From Tatumella ptyseos ATCC 33301 (lineage in GTDB: Bacteria > Pseudomonadota > Gammaproteobacteria > Enterobacterales > Enterobacteriaceae), in assembly GCF_000735525.1 (NCBI RefSeq), contig NZ_JMPR01000043.1:17680-81679 (forward strand): a stretch of DNA of 64,000 bases, read 5' to 3'. How positions within the stretch are numbered: position 1 is the stretch's first letter; the number at the start of each line of letters is the position of its first letter. Position numbers and translations under genes: made by a program. The notes beneath the pieces are model-generated. The model was not told where the DNA came from. It searched no databases and saw only the letters and a program-made list of their open reading frames with translations. Of this stretch, positions 17,597-27,874 are shown piece by piece.

Positions 17597-18991
17597 TTAT
17601 TTCAGCGAGAAAGGGAATCCCATGAGAAATTTAATGTCTTTTTCATCCTGGAATATATTTGCGTATCCTCCGGCCCCGGAAGGAATATCGGAATGATTGT
17701 TATAACGGGTGAAATGTAATTTGAAGAACGTGCCTTTCGCCCGACCTTCCTGCACGGTATAAATTCCGTCAAGGCTCCACGCCGACTCCCGCAGACGATT
17801 GCCGGCACGATACCAGCGATCAGGCGAGTCATTCACTGAAGACGGCCTGGCATCCCAGCCATAGACGAAGGAGGCGCCGACAGCAAAGCCGGGTAACTTC
17901 AGGTGCGCTAAATCATACATTCCGCTGATAAACACCGCTTTTTCGCCATGAGCATTAAAATCAGAACGGTTATCCCACCAGATATCCATCCGGCCATTCG
18001 ATGACGCATAAGTGGGTGTCATTCGCTGTAAAAAATAACCCTGCCGCCCCGGAGCGCTGACCTGTGTCGCTTCCAGTCGCCAGCTCACCGGTCCGTAGCG
18101 ATACGCAAGGGTAACGGCTTGCAGCCAGGCCATTCCCTGATACATCTGGTTAGCCGCTTCCTGCGAATGTTGATTTTGTGCTCCGTAAAACTGGTAACTC
18201 CCGGTCAACGGCGATCCCGCTACATCGACCGTATAACTGGTTTTAGCCAGATACTGATTGATGTAGTTTTTTGCCTGCCCCGCCGCGGTTTCGAGGACCA
18301 GACCATTCCTGAAGTCATACTCCGCGCCCAAAGAATGCAGATAAGCGATGCGGCTACGGCTGTCGTTTTTATAAAAGCGATCCAGTTTCAGATGCCAGGG
18401 AGCTTTATAGCGGTCCGCCCACATGTAGGATAATTTCAGGTCTCCGCCGCCGGTATTCTCCGGAGAATAGCGAACCTCAGCCCCCCGGTAAGTACCGGGA
18501 AGAAGACTCCAGTGCGGAGCCAGTAAGGTTTGTCCCTGCGGCTGAAGATACCCGGCACGCAGGTTTAACGGACCGTATTTCAGGGTGCCCGCGGCTTTAT
18601 ACAGACTGATACCGCTTTTATCCCCGCCCCATGCTTCAGAATAAGCCCGGTCAGATGCAGAAAAGGCGATTTCATTCGGGTGTGCACTGCCGGAAGATTC
18701 CATCATCTCGATGGCGGTAAATGCCGCAATTTCTGCGCTGAAAAGACCGCCGACTGTGCCGGATGAAAAATCAAGATGCCCGTTCCAGGTACCATGAGAG
18801 AGGTTTGTCTGGTAATTACTTTGACCAGCTTCTTTACGATCCCTCTCCCGTTGCCAGTAATAAATATCACCGGTCAATCGACTGTCTTCAAAAAAACCGC
18901 TGGCATAACTTTCCGGAGAGAGTGAAATAAAGCTACAGGACAGCAAAAGGCACAATCTGCCCGCCCTGTTACCCGGATATCCTTTTTCCAT
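17597..18991 (-). CDS. chiP: Chitoporin ChiP (OprD-family outer-membrane porin)
   Basis: A 464-residue outer-membrane beta-barrel for chitooligosaccharide entry, formerly ybfM. The signal peptide runs to about PESYAS, then the mature protein begins [20 protein letters not shown], as in E. coli. Conserved blocks are [65 protein letters not shown] and the terminal strand ending in aromatic/Lys. A GTG ten codons upstream is possible; ATG at 18991 is preferred because it begins a normal signal peptide and has AGGAAGGA upstream. A NagC-like operator lies about 115-140 nt upstream. Chitobiase follows 248 nt downstream. Confidence 0.94.
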   Translation of the reverse strand: MEKGYPGNRAGRLCLLLSCSFISLSPESYASGFFEDSRLTGDIYYWQRERDRKEAGQSNYQTNLSHGTWNGHLDFSSGTVGGLFSAEIAAFTAIEMMESSGSAHPNEIAFSASDRAYSEAWGGDKSGISLYKAAGTLKYGPLNLRAGYLQPQGQTLLAPHWSLLPGTYRGAEVRYSPENTGGGDLKLSYMWADRYKAPWHLKLDRFYKNDSRSRIAYLHSLGAEYDFRNGLVLETAAGQAKNYINQYLAKTSYTVDVAGSPLTGSYQFYGAQNQHSQEAANQMYQGMAWLQAVTLAYRYGPVSWRLEATQVSAPGRQGYFLQRMTPTYASSNGRMDIWWDNRSDFNAHGEKAVFISGMYDLAHLKLPGFAVGASFVYGWDARPSSVNDSPDRWYRAGNRLRESAWSLDGIYTVQEGRAKGTFFKLHFTRYNNHSDIPSGAGGYANIFQDEKDIKFLMGFPFSLK

Positions 18992-19104
18992 AGGAGGGTT
19001 TCCTTCCTGATAATAACGCACGTTTCATTATCTGATGAGTCCCCGGAACAGCAGAAATAATCTTATATTCTCTTGGATTATTATTTATCCGGTGTCAGTG
19101 CAGC

Positions 19105-19127
19105 ATATTTTTCGCGACGAAAATTAT
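19105..19127 (-). promoter_or_regulatory. NagC-like operator upstream of chiP
   Basis: A dyad, TTTTTCG (19108-19114), CGA, CGAAAAT (19118-19124), set in A/T-rich flanks. It has the TTCG-N3-CG core also found in the site before nagE. In E. coli chiP is NagC-repressed. Assignment is by resemblance. Confidence 0.65.
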
Positions 19128-19263
19128 CAATGATTTTCTGAAGCAGATCAGTGTTTTATGATTCGCTTCACAAAAAAGAAATCCCGGGGAGGAATGGCGG
19201 AGACTTGCGGGAATGACAGATTATTACGCAAAGCGATGCCGGAAGCATGCTCATTTTCTTTAT

Positions 19264-19294
19264 AAAAAAAAACGCCACTGATGTGGCGTTTTTC
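19264..19294 (-). terminator. Terminator of glnS
   Basis: Stem AACGCCAC (19271-19278) with GTGGCGTT (19283-19290), loop TGAT, extended by A/T flanks; a T9 tract follows on the minus strand. It lies just beyond the glnS stop. Confidence 0.9.
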
Positions 19295-19308
19295 TCCGTT
19301 TTTACGAC

Positions 19309-20976
19309 TCAGACACCGGCTTTGGCCCAGGTATCACGCAACCCGACGGTACGGTTGAAAACCAGCTTTTCCGGTCCGGAATAAACGCTGTCAGCACAGA
19401 AATACCCTTCACGTTCGAACTGATACGGTGAAGAGGCTTCTGCATTTTGCAGACTCTGTTCCACATAACCGTGGCAGATATTCAGTGAATCCGGGTTAAT
19501 TGTCGACAGGAAATCGTCTTCAGCCCCCGGGTTAGGCACACTGAACAGACGATCGTACAGGCGAAATTCCGCCGGTAAACCGGCACTGACCGAGACCCAA
19601 TGGATAACGCCCTTCACTTTACGGCCGTCAGCAGGATCTTTGCTCAGCGTTTCTGTATCACACTGGCAATAGATAGTGGTGATGTTGCCGTCTTCGTCCT
19701 TCACGGCGCGCTCAGCTTTGATCACATAGGCATTACGCAGGCGGACTTCTTTGCCGGTCACCAGACGTTTGTAATGCTTATTCGCTTCTTCCCGGAAGTC
19801 AGCACGATCAATCCACACTTCGCGGCTGAAGGTCACCTCACGGGTGCCCATTTCCGGACGGTTAGGATGATTCGGCATAGTAATAACTTCACTATGGCCT
19901 TCCGGCAGGTTTTCAATCACCACCCGGACCGGATCAAGAACGGCCATCGCACGCGGCGCGTTTTCGTTCAGATCATCACGAATACAGGACTCCAGCGAGG
20001 CCATTTCGACGATGTTATCCTGTTTGGTCACACCGATACGACGGCAAAACTCGCGGACAGACGCCGCGGTGTAGCCACGACGACGTAAGCCTGATACGGT
20101 CAGCATACGGGGGTCATCCCAGCTTTCTACAACATTTTCTGCCACCAGCTGCGTCAGTTTACGCTTGGACATCACCGCGTATTCCAGATTCAGGCGCGAG
20201 AACTCATACTGACGCGGGTGTACCTCAATAGAGATATTATCCAGCACCCAGTCGTACAAACGACGGTTGTCCTGGAATTCCAGTGTACAGAGTGAATGCG
20301 TGATCCCTTCCAGCGCATCGGAAATACAGTGCGTAAAGTCGTACATCGGATAGATGCACCACTGATCCCCGGTTTGATGGTGTTCCGCAAATTTGATCCG
20401 GTACAGTACCGGGTCACGCATCACCATAAAGCTGGACGCCATATCGATTTTTGCACGCAGGCAGGCAGTCCCTTCGGCAAAACCACCATCACGCATTTTC
20501 CGGAACAGCGCCAGGTTCTCTTCAGGACTACGGTCACGATATGGGCTATTTTTACCCGCAGATGTCAGCGAACCACGATATTCACGGATTTGTTCCGGAG
20601 TCAGCTCATCAACGTAAGCCAGCCCTTTCCGGATCAGTTCTACGGCGTACTGATACAGTTGCTCAAAATAATCTGAAGAATAATGGATCTGGTCATCCCA
20701 CTGGTATCCCAGCCATTGCACATCACGCTTGATTGACTCGACAAATTCAACATCTTCTTTGACCGGGTTGGTATCATCAAAACGTAAATTACACTTCCCC
20801 TGATAATCCTGCGCAATGCCGAAATTCAGGCAGATAGATTTCGCATGGCCAATATGCAGGTAGCCGTTCGGCTCAGGTGGAAAACGCGTATGCACAGTTT
20901 TGTGCTTACCGCTAGCCAGGTCTTCGTCAATAATCTGACGAATAAAGTTAGTTGGGCGGGCTTCTGCCTCACTCAT
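19309..20976 (-). CDS. glnS: Glutaminyl-tRNA synthetase
   Basis: A 555-residue class I synthetase that charges tRNA-Gln in the cytoplasm. The HIGH motif is in [15 protein letters not shown] (about 34-48) and the KMSKS-equivalent is VMSKRK. The catalytic core (about 26-340) is followed by the two-barrel anticodon domain with [25 protein letters not shown] and [16 protein letters not shown]. The frame is open 12 codons further upstream, but [12 protein letters not shown] at 20976 is the conserved start and has TGAGGA 7 nt before it. Two tRNA-Gln(UUG) and one tRNA-Gln(CUG) genes lie 9 kb away. Confidence 0.98.
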   Translation of the reverse strand: MSEAEARPTNFIRQIIDEDLASGKHKTVHTRFPPEPNGYLHIGHAKSICLNFGIAQDYQGKCNLRFDDTNPVKEDVEFVESIKRDVQWLGYQWDDQIHYSSDYFEQLYQYAVELIRKGLAYVDELTPEQIREYRGSLTSAGKNSPYRDRSPEENLALFRKMRDGGFAEGTACLRAKIDMASSFMVMRDPVLYRIKFAEHHQTGDQWCIYPMYDFTHCISDALEGITHSLCTLEFQDNRRLYDWVLDNISIEVHPRQYEFSRLNLEYAVMSKRKLTQLVAENVVESWDDPRMLTVSGLRRRGYTAASVREFCRRIGVTKQDNIVEMASLESCIRDDLNENAPRAMAVLDPVRVVIENLPEGHSEVITMPNHPNRPEMGTREVTFSREVWIDRADFREEANKHYKRLVTGKEVRLRNAYVIKAERAVKDEDGNITTIYCQCDTETLSKDPADGRKVKGVIHWVSVSAGLPAEFRLYDRLFSVPNPGAEDDFLSTINPDSLNICHGYVEQSLQNAEASSPYQFEREGYFCADSVYSGPEKLVFNRTVGLRDTWAKAGV

Positions 20977-21080
20977 CTCAATATCCTCAGTACGTATATC
21001 AGGGCAGGTCACCCGTTAAGTTACCGGATATGATCCACAAAGCAGCGTCGGGAAACAACCGTTTGTTGATAAACAACGAC

Positions 21081-21109
21081 AAAAAAAGGCAGGAATCACT
21101 TCCTGCCTT
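21081..21109 (-). terminator. Terminator of nagE
   Basis: A perfect 10-bp stem, AAGGCAGGAA (21086-21095) with TTCCTGCCTT (21100-21109), loop TCAC; on the minus strand a T-tract follows. It sits between nagE and glnS, so the two are separate transcripts. Confidence 0.92.
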
Positions 21110-21127
21110 CTGTCACGGGTAAAGAGA

Positions 21128-23170
21128 TTAGCCTTTTATTTCATACAGCGGTGTTTCACCCGCCACGACCTGTCCCGTTGCCAGAATCTTCAGGCCCTGG
21201 TAATCCTCACTGTTACTGACCACGACCGGGCTTATCATCGAACGGGCATGCTGCCGCAGATAATCCATATCCATCTTCAATACCGGCTGACCGGCTGTCA
21301 CCACATCGCCCTCATTGACCAACGCGGTAAATCCTTCGCCCTGCAACGAGACCGTATCCAGCCCCATATGGACAATGATTTCCGCACCTTCTTCAGACTC
21401 CAGACAGAAAGCATGGCGGGTGGCGAAAATTTTCACTATGGTGCCGGCCAGCGGAGCCACGACCGTATCCCCGGTGGGATTAATGGCAACACCCTCACCG
21501 ACCGCTTTAGAGGCAAATGCATCATCCGGGACCTCTTCCAGGGCAATCACTTCACCGCTGACGGGTGCCACCAGCGTCGCCACGACAGGTACCCCGGGGA
21601 TGTCAGTGTTTCGTACCGCCATTTCCGGTGCGGCCACCTTCGGGGCACTGCCGGGATCCACGGCAGCGGCTACCGGTCCTTTCGCCAGCACGATTTTCAT
21701 TGCACTGGCGATACTTTCCGCACGGGTACCGACCACTATCTGAAGACTCTGTTTATTCAGGCGGATGACCCCTGCGGCACCGAGTTTTTTCGCCAGTTGG
21801 TCATTGACGTTACCGGTGTCCCTGACCCCAAGGCGCAGGCGGGTAATACAGGCATCGATGGTGGTCAGGTTTTCTGACCCTCCGGCCGCACTGATATAAC
21901 GGCGGGCCAGGGTTTCAGTTTCTGACTCATCGCCGACAGACGAGTCAACATCCTCATCATAGCCGTCGGATTCATCACCGCTGACGGCCAGTTCCCGACC
22001 GGGAGTTTTCAGGTCAAACTTCAGAATAGTGAAACGGAAGACCAGATAGTAAATAACAAAGAACACCAGCCCCTGCGGGATCAGCATATACCAGTGAGTA
22101 GCCAGCGGGTTACGGGTGGATAAGACCAGGTCGACCAGCCCGGCACTAAAACCAAACCCGGCAATCCAGTGCATTTGCGCCGCAATAAAGACAGAAATGC
22201 CGGTTAATACCGCATGAATGAAGAACAGCACCGGCGCCACAAACATAAAGGAAAATTCCAGCGGCTCAGTGATCCCGGTAAAGAAAGAGGCAAAAGCCGC
22301 CGCCATCATAATTCCGCCGACTTTGGCGCGGTTTTCCGGCCGGGCGCAACGCCATATTGCCAGCGCGGCACCGGGCAGACCAAACATCATCACCGGGAAG
22401 AATCCGGCCTGATAACGGCCCGTGATACCCACAATCCCGGTGCCATCCGCAATCGACTGAGCGCCGCCGAGGAATTTAGGGATATCGTTGATACCGGCCA
22501 CATCAAACCAGAATACCGAGTTCAGGGCATGATGCAGACCCACCGGGATCAGTAAACGGTTAAAGAAGGCATAAATCCCCGCGCCAGCCGCCCCCATTTT
22601 CTGTATATGTTCGCCAAAGGAGACCAGTCCGCCAAAGATCACCGGCCAGACATACATCAGTATAAAAGCGACCAGGATCATCAGAAAGGAGACGAGGATC
22701 GGAACTAATCGTCGGCCGCTGAAGAAAGACAGAGCTTTGGGAAGTTCCACATGACTGAAGCGGTTATACACTTCTGCAGAAAGTACTCCGACCAGAATAC
22801 CGACAAACTGGTTATTGATTTTTCCGAACGCCGCAGGAACAGTATCGACCGGAATTTTCTGTATCATCGCCACTGCCGCCGGCGAACAAAGCGTCGTCAC
22901 TACAAGAAAACCGACAAAACCGGTTAATGCGGCCGCGCCGTCTTTGTCTTTCGACATACCGTAGGCGACCCCGATAGCAAATAATACCGACATATTATCG
23001 ATAATCGCCGATCCGGATTTTATCAGTAATGCCGCCAGGGCATTCCCTGCACCCCAGGCTTCCGGATCCAGCCAGTAACCCACCCCCATCAGGATAGCTG
23101 CTGCCGGAAGTGTCGCGACCGGCACCATCAGTGCCCGCCCCACCCGTTGCATATAACTTAATATACTCAC
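21128..23170 (-). CDS. nagE: PTS N-acetylglucosamine transporter, EIICBA
   Basis: A 680-residue inner-membrane permease that imports GlcNAc and phosphorylates it to GlcNAc-6-P. Three domains are fused. EIIC (1 to about 385) is membrane-embedded with GITEPLEF at about 299-306. EIIB has the phospho-cysteine in TTIDACITRLRL (Cys441). EIIA has the phospho-histidine in EIIVHMGLDTV (His601). An acidic linker (about 399-420) joins C to B, and an Ala/Pro-rich linker (about 498-528) joins B to A. It starts with GTG preceded by GGGGGA. Divergent from nagBACD across 329 nt holding a NagC-like site, the standard enterobacterial layout. Confidence 0.97.
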   Translation of the reverse strand: MSILSYMQRVGRALMVPVATLPAAAILMGVGYWLDPEAWGAGNALAALLIKSGSAIIDNMSVLFAIGVAYGMSKDKDGAAALTGFVGFLVVTTLCSPAAVAMIQKIPVDTVPAAFGKINNQFVGILVGVLSAEVYNRFSHVELPKALSFFSGRRLVPILVSFLMILVAFILMYVWPVIFGGLVSFGEHIQKMGAAGAGIYAFFNRLLIPVGLHHALNSVFWFDVAGINDIPKFLGGAQSIADGTGIVGITGRYQAGFFPVMMFGLPGAALAIWRCARPENRAKVGGIMMAAAFASFFTGITEPLEFSFMFVAPVLFFIHAVLTGISVFIAAQMHWIAGFGFSAGLVDLVLSTRNPLATHWYMLIPQGLVFFVIYYLVFRFTILKFDLKTPGRELAVSGDESDGYDEDVDSSVGDESETETLARRYISAAGGSENLTTIDACITRLRLGVRDTGNVNDQLAKKLGAAGVIRLNKQSLQIVVGTRAESIASAMKIVLAKGPVAAAVDPGSAPKVAAPEMAVRNTDIPGVPVVATLVAPVSGEVIALEEVPDDAFASKAVGEGVAINPTGDTVVAPLAGTIVKIFATRHAFCLESEEGAEIIVHMGLDTVSLQGEGFTALVNEGDVVTAGQPVLKMDMDYLRQHARSMISPVVVSNSEDYQGLKILATGQVVAGETPLYEIKG

Positions 23171-23499
23171 TACTTCCCCCTAATAAACCAGCTGTTTATG
23201 TGGTGTATCTGCAGAGCGTTATCGCCTGTAAGGGCCGAAAAACATTCGCTCCGGAATCCGAGCAGAGTGTATGAGGATTTTAATTCGCTTCGCAAATTAA
23301 TTCCTGATAAAACATGATAAAAGTCAACATAAATTATTTTGCAATCCCCGTGCCACTGGCAGACCCGGGGAACTTATTTTATAATACAAATTATCATCAC
23401 AACCAGAGCGACCCGGTGCTATTATGTCTGACGTTTGTCATCTTTTAACCGGCACCCTCGTATTGTTAACTGATTTCACTCACTTCATTGAGGTAATAC
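23171..23499. other. nagE-nagB divergent regulatory region
   Basis: A 329-nt control region between divergent promoters. One NagC-like operator is clear (23278-23300). A second operator near nagB, expected for repression by looping, was not identified with confidence; the A/T-rich stretch around 23331-23342 and 23374-23396 is the likely place. Only a half CRP-like TCACA near 23396 was seen. Confidence 0.6.
23278..23300. promoter_or_regulatory. NagC-like operator between nagE and nagB
   Basis: TTAATTCG (23280-23287), CTT, CGCAAATTAA (23291-23300): an imperfect dyad with core TTCG-N3-CG in A/T-rich flanks, very like the E. coli nagE operator as I remember it, and placed about 110-130 nt before nagE. 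Confidence 0.75.
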
Positions 23500-24300
23500 A
23501 TGAGACTTATCCCGCTGGACACTGCTGCCGGAGTCGCACTCTGGGCTGCGCGCTATATTACCCAAAGAATTAATGCCTTTCAGCCAAACGCAGAGCGCCC
23601 GTTTGTCCTGGGGTTACCCACCGGAGGAACTCCGTTACAAACCTACAAGGCGTTGATTGAAATGCATCAGCGCGGAGAGGTGAGTTTTAAACATGTGGTC
23701 ACTTTTAATATGGACGAATATGTCGGATTAGCCAGAAAACATCCGGAAAGTTATTATAGTTTTATGCACCGAAACTTCTTCGACCATATCGATATTCCCG
23801 AAGAAAACATCAACTTACTGGACGGTAATGCTCCCGATATTGAAGAAGAGTGCCGCCGTTATGAAGAAAAAATCCGTCAGTACGGAAAAATACATCTCTT
23901 TATGGGCGGAGTCGGTAATGACGGGCATATTGCATTCAACGAACCCGCGTCATCCCTGGCGTCGCGCACCCGAATTAAGACGCTGACGCAGGAAACCCGG
24001 GTGGCTAATTCCCGCTTTTTTAATAACGATGTCAGCCAGGTCCCTAAATATGCACTGACTGTCGGTGTCGGAACATTACTGGATGCGGAAGAGATTATGA
24101 TCCTGGTCACCGGGCAGGTGAAAGCACTGGCTCTGCAGGCCGCCGTCGAAGGCAATGTCAACCATCTATGGACCATCAGTTGCCTGCAGTTACATGAAAA
24201 ATCCATCATCGTATGCGATGCCCCAGCCACGCAGGAGCTGAAAGTGAAAACACTGAATTACTTCCGTGAAATGGAAGCAGAAAATATTCATAATATTTAA
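23500..24300 (+). CDS. nagB: Glucosamine-6-phosphate deaminase
   Basis: A 266-residue enzyme that converts glucosamine 6-phosphate to fructose 6-phosphate and ammonia, the last step that sends GlcNAc into glycolysis. The catalytic residues Asp72 (FNMDEYVG), Asp141, His143 and Glu148 ([14 protein letters not shown]) are all present. [13 protein letters not shown] binds the phosphate. Length is as in E. coli. GAGG precedes the ATG. First gene of nagBACD, 58 nt before nagA, controlled from the shared divergent region with nagE. Confidence 0.98.
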   Translation: MRLIPLDTAAGVALWAARYITQRINAFQPNAERPFVLGLPTGGTPLQTYKALIEMHQRGEVSFKHVVTFNMDEYVGLARKHPESYYSFMHRNFFDHIDIPEENINLLDGNAPDIEEECRRYEEKIRQYGKIHLFMGGVGNDGHIAFNEPASSLASRTRIKTLTQETRVANSRFFNNDVSQVPKYALTVGVGTLLDAEEIMILVTGQVKALALQAAVEGNVNHLWTISCLQLHEKSIIVCDAPATQELKVKTLNYFREMEAENIHNI

Positions 24301-24358
24301 ACTGATTAGTAATACAGGTAGCGCCGGAACCGGTGGCGTTATCCGGGGAGACCATGGT

Positions 24359-25507
24359 ATGTATGCTTTAGTAAACGGCCGGATTTATACCGGCTTTCAG
24401 GTACTGGATAACTACGCCCTTGTGGTGAACAACGGACTGATTGAAGAAATTTGCCCGGCAGAAACCCTGCCCGCTCATATTCCGCAAACCGATGTCGCGG
24501 GGGCAAATATTTCAGCAGGGTTTATCGACCTGCAACTGAATGGTTGCGGAGGGGTCCAGTTTAATGACGAACTGTCGGCACTGAGCCTTACGACACTGGA
24601 AACGATGCAGCGGGCGAATGAAAAATCCGGTTGTACCAGTTTCTTACCGACGCTTATTACCAGCAGCGACGAGATGATTTTCAAAGCGGTCGGTACCATG
24701 AAAGAATGGCTGGCCCGCCATCAGCATCAGGCTCTGGGACTGCATATCGAAGGCCCCTGGCTGAGTCCGGTTAAGAAAGGGACCCACGACGCAGCCCTGA
24801 TCCGCCCCTGTTCAGCCTCATTACTGCAGTTTATCTGCGATAATGCTGACGTTATTTCACAAATCACCCTGGCCCCGGAAAAAGTCAGCACCGACGATAT
24901 CCGCGCGTTATGTGAGGCAGGAATTATCGTCTCTGCCGGACATTCGGAAGCCACCTATGAAGAAGCCATGGCGGGTTTCAACGCCGGCATCAGCAGTGCC
25001 ACTCATCTGTATAATGCCATGCCTGCATTTGCCGGACGCGCGCCCGGGCTTATCGGGGCAATTTTCGATTCACCTGATATCTGGTGCGGGGTAATTGCCG
25101 ATGGCCTGCATGTTCATTACGCGAATATCCGCAATGCGAAAAAAATTAAAGGTGAAAAGCTGATCCTGGTGACCGATGCTACGGCACCGGCAGGGGCAGA
25201 AATTGAACAGTTCATTTTTGCCGGTAAAACAATATACTATCGTAACGGCTTGTGTGTGGATGAAAATGGCACTCTGAGTGGGTCATCACTGACCATGATT
25301 GAAGCTGTCCGCAACAGTGTTGAGCATCTGGGGATTTCTCTTGAAGAAACCCTGCGTATGGCCACACTTTATCCCGCCAGAGCGATAGGCGTTGAAAAGC
25401 AACTGGGGTCTCTACAGCGAGGAAAAGTCGCTAACCTGACTGTTTTCACGCATGATTTTAATATATTAAAAACGTTCGTTAATGGTAACGAAGTTTTCAG
25501 CAGGTAA
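24359..25507 (+). CDS. nagA: N-acetylglucosamine-6-phosphate deacetylase
   Basis: A 382-residue amidohydrolase-fold enzyme that removes acetate from GlcNAc-6-P, giving the nagB substrate and lowering the inducer that releases NagC. Visible are [22 protein letters not shown] with a metal-ligand Glu, [39 protein letters not shown] and [10 protein letters not shown] with the catalytic Asp. The frame opens upstream into nagB, but [12 protein letters not shown] at 24359 is the conserved start and has GGGGAG 8 nt upstream. Second gene of the operon, followed by nagC after 7 nt. Confidence 0.97.
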   Translation: MYALVNGRIYTGFQVLDNYALVVNNGLIEEICPAETLPAHIPQTDVAGANISAGFIDLQLNGCGGVQFNDELSALSLTTLETMQRANEKSGCTSFLPTLITSSDEMIFKAVGTMKEWLARHQHQALGLHIEGPWLSPVKKGTHDAALIRPCSASLLQFICDNADVISQITLAPEKVSTDDIRALCEAGIIVSAGHSEATYEEAMAGFNAGISSATHLYNAMPAFAGRAPGLIGAIFDSPDIWCGVIADGLHVHYANIRNAKKIKGEKLILVTDATAPAGAEIEQFIFAGKTIYYRNGLCVDENGTLSGSSLTMIEAVRNSVEHLGISLEETLRMATLYPARAIGVEKQLGSLQRGKVANLTVFTHDFNILKTFVNGNEVFSR

Positions 25508-25514
25508 GTATTGA

Positions 25515-26735
25515 ATGGTTACTGGCAGACAGACGCAAATTGGTAACATTGATCTTGTAAAACAGTTAAACAGCGCAGCCGTGTATCAACTGATTGATCA
25601 GGACGGGCCCATTTCCCGCATACAGATTGCGGAAATCAGCCAGCTTGCGCCCGCCAGTGTCACCAAAATCACCCGTCAGTTGATTGAGCGCGGTCTGATC
25701 AAAGAAGTTGAACAGCAGGCTTCAACCGGGGGACGACGCGCTATCTCAATTGTGACCGTGAATGAGGGCTTTCATACCATCGCTATCCGTCTCGGTCGCA
25801 AAGATACTACGCTGGCACTGTTTGATCTGGGCGGAGCCCTGCTGACCGAAAAGCATTATCCGATCCCCGATGACAGTGTACCGGCGCTGGAACAGGCGCT
25901 GTTTGCCGCCATCGATGCCTTTATTATTGAATGTGAGCCGGTTTTACAGGAGCTGATCGCCATTTCGGTCATTTTACCCGGGCTGGTTGACCCGGTTCAG
26001 GGGATTGTCCGTTTTATGCCACACATCGGTGACACCGGGTGGCCGCTGGTCAGAAACCTGGAGGCGCGTTTTAAGACAGCCTGTTTTGTCGGTCATGATA
26101 TCCGCAGCCTGGCACTGGCTGAGCACTATTTTGGTGCAAGCCGGGACTGTGCGGACTCTATTCTGGTGCGTATCCATCGCGGCACCGGTGCCGGGATTAT
26201 TGTGAACGGCAACATTTTTTATGGCAGTAACGGAAACGTGGGTGAAATTGGTCACGTACAGGTGGATCCTTTAGGAGAACGCTGTTATTGCGGTAATTTC
26301 GGTTGTCTGGAAACCCTCGCGTCTAATACGGCTATAGTTAAACGGGCACAATCACTGCTGGCAAAAGGCTACCCGGGTGAATTAACCGCCGACGCATGCA
26401 CAATGGCGGATATCTGCACTGCCGCCAATAATGGCGATCCGCTGGCGCAAAACCTGATAAAAGACGTCGGCTACCATCTGGGAAAAGCGCTGGCGATGAT
26501 GATCAACTTATTTAATCCGCAAAAAATTGTGCTGGCAGGCGACATTACCGCCGCAGAAAGCGTCCTGTTTCCGATCATCCAGCGCTGTATTGATACGCAG
26601 GTACTCAATGATTTTCGCCGTCATTTGCCTGTTGTACGATCGCAACTGGACAATCGTTCCGCTATCGGCGCGTTTGCGCTGGCCAAACGCGCGATGCTGA
26701 ATGGTCTTTTACTTCAGCACCTGCTTGGCGAGTGA
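25515..26735 (+). CDS. nagC: N-acetylglucosamine repressor NagC (ROK family)
   Basis: A 406-residue transcription factor that represses nag and chitin genes and is released by GlcNAc-6-P. The N-terminal winged helix-turn-helix includes ISRIQIAEISQLAPASVTKITRQL. The ROK sugar-binding domain has GHDIRSLALAEH, RIHRGTGAGIIVNG, GNVGEIGHVQVDP and the zinc-binding CYCGNFGCLE. Its likely targets in the window are the operators before nagE/nagB and chiP. It lies 7 nt after nagA and is followed by nagD after 35 nt, so it is autoregulated through the operon. Confidence 0.97.
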   Translation: MVTGRQTQIGNIDLVKQLNSAAVYQLIDQDGPISRIQIAEISQLAPASVTKITRQLIERGLIKEVEQQASTGGRRAISIVTVNEGFHTIAIRLGRKDTTLALFDLGGALLTEKHYPIPDDSVPALEQALFAAIDAFIIECEPVLQELIAISVILPGLVDPVQGIVRFMPHIGDTGWPLVRNLEARFKTACFVGHDIRSLALAEHYFGASRDCADSILVRIHRGTGAGIIVNGNIFYGSNGNVGEIGHVQVDPLGERCYCGNFGCLETLASNTAIVKRAQSLLAKGYPGELTADACTMADICTAANNGDPLAQNLIKDVGYHLGKALAMMINLFNPQKIVLAGDITAAESVLFPIIQRCIDTQVLNDFRRHLPVVRSQLDNRSAIGAFALAKRAMLNGLLLQHLLGE

Positions 26736-26770
26736 TGCCATCTATAATTTCATTGACCCGGACTGACCTG

Positions 26771-27523
26771 ATGACCCTTAAAAATGTAATCTGCGATATT
26801 GATGGTGTATTGATGCACGATAATACCGCAGTCAAAGGTGCCAAAGAGTTTTTACATGGCTTGCTGGAAAAAGAGGTACCGCTGGTCGTCCTGACCAACT
26901 ACCCCTCCCAGACAGAACAGGACCTGGCTAACCGCTTTTCCTCTGCCGGTATTACCCTGCCGGACTCGGTCTTTTATACCTCAGCCATGGCAACCGCCGA
27001 TTTTCTGCGCCGGCAGGAAGGCAAAAAAGCCTATGTCATCGGTGAAGGCGCCTTGATCCATGAGCTTTATAAAGCCGGTTTTACCATTACCGATATTAAC
27101 CCTGACTTTGTCATCGTCGGTGAGACCCGGTCGTTTAACTGGGAGATGATGCATAAAGCAGCATTCTTTGTGGCTAACGGGGCCCGTTTTATTGCGACCA
27201 ACCCGGACTCTCATGCCCGGGGCTACGTTCCGGCCTGCGGTGCCTTATGCGCCGGCATCGAGAAAATCACCTCACGGCGGCCGTTCGTGGTCGGGAAACC
27301 CAGTCCTTACATTATGCGGGCGGCACTCAATAAGATGCATGCACATTCTGAGGAAACCGTCATTATCGGCGATAACCTGCGTACCGATATCCTGGCAGGC
27401 TTTCAGGCCGGTCTGAAAACCATCCTGGTGCTCTCCGGCGTCTCCAGTGCCGATGATGTCGATGTCATGCCTTTCCGTCCCGACTGGATTTATCCGTCTG
27501 TCGCCGACATTGATCTCTTCTGA
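26771..27523 (+). CDS. nagD: HAD-family nucleotidase/phosphatase NagD
   Basis: A 250-residue HAD-superfamily class IIA phosphatase; E. coli NagD prefers nucleoside monophosphates such as UMP and GMP in vitro, and its role in the GlcNAc operon is unclear. Motif I is CDIDGVLMHD, motif II VVLTNYPSQT, the conserved Lys is in VGKPSP, and motif IV is IGDNLRTDI. The ATG at 26771 gives the conserved MTLKNVICDIDG start; in-frame starts upstream at 26732 overlap nagC and are not supported by family length. Last gene of nagBACD. Confidence 0.95.
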   Translation: MTLKNVICDIDGVLMHDNTAVKGAKEFLHGLLEKEVPLVVLTNYPSQTEQDLANRFSSAGITLPDSVFYTSAMATADFLRRQEGKKAYVIGEGALIHELYKAGFTITDINPDFVIVGETRSFNWEMMHKAAFFVANGARFIATNPDSHARGYVPACGALCAGIEKITSRRPFVVGKPSPYIMRAALNKMHAHSEETVIIGDNLRTDILAGFQAGLKTILVLSGVSSADDVDVMPFRPDWIYPSVADIDLF

Positions 27524-27543
27524 CTCCGATCTTTTTCTGATAG

Positions 27544-27568
27544 TTCAGCCCGGCAGCGACGGGCTGAA
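27544..27568 (+). terminator. Hairpin after nagD
   Basis: Stem TTCAGCCCG (27544-27552) with CGGGCTGAA (27560-27568), loop of 7 nt, 20 nt after the nagD stop. No T-tract follows, so it may be a 3'-end stabiliser rather than a true terminator. Confidence 0.55.
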
Positions 27569-27670
27569 ATGATACTCAATGCCCCCTGCTGCCGTGACTC
27601 CCTGAGCTCAGCCCCTAATTTCCCCGCCTGCCGGAATGCCTTAAAAATAACCGGAAAAGAGATTTCTTTG

Positions 27671-27710
27671 AATTTCATCTAAAAAAACACCGGGTTTTTT
27701 AGATGAAATT
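27671..27710. repeat. 16-bp perfect inverted repeat upstream of asnB
   Basis: AATTTCATCTAAAAAA (27671-27686) and its exact complement TTTTTTAGATGAAATT (27695-27710) flank the 8-nt loop ACACCGGG. As RNA it is a long A/U stem. It could terminate transcription leaving nagD or be an operator or mobile remnant. Confidence 0.85.
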
Positions 27711-27874
27711 TAATATTCCGGCGTCCGGATCAACTATTTTCCATTCAGGTGCTAAATAACTTGCCAGGAGGATGTGAAATAGCGCATTTTCTTATACATC
27801 GCGCCGGAACAGGCTGCACTCAGATAACAAGTTTGTGTAAATAACATTACCGTATATGGAGTCAGGAGTAGATT

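Larger units (their letters stand above)
18992..19308. other. chiP upstream region and glnS 3' region
   Basis: 317 nt between two minus-strand genes. It contains the chiP leader, a NagC-like operator (19105-19127), the A/T-rich stretch around 19057-19090 that could hold the chiP promoter, and the glnS terminator (19264-19294). Confidence 0.6.
27524..27874. other. nagD-asnB intergenic region
   Basis: 351 nt. It contains a hairpin after nagD (27544-27568), a 16-bp perfect inverted repeat (27671-27710) and the asnB leader. No small ORF with a convincing ribosome site was seen. Confidence 0.6.

Noticed and set aside
18991-19010. ChiX small-RNA target in the chiP leader
   Set aside because: AGGAAGGAAACC only partly resembles the expected target and I cannot confirm pairing or a chiX gene from this window.
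23301-23499. Second NagC operator and CRP site near nagB
   Set aside because: Only A/T-rich half matches and a single TCACA half-site were seen; not strong enough to annotate.
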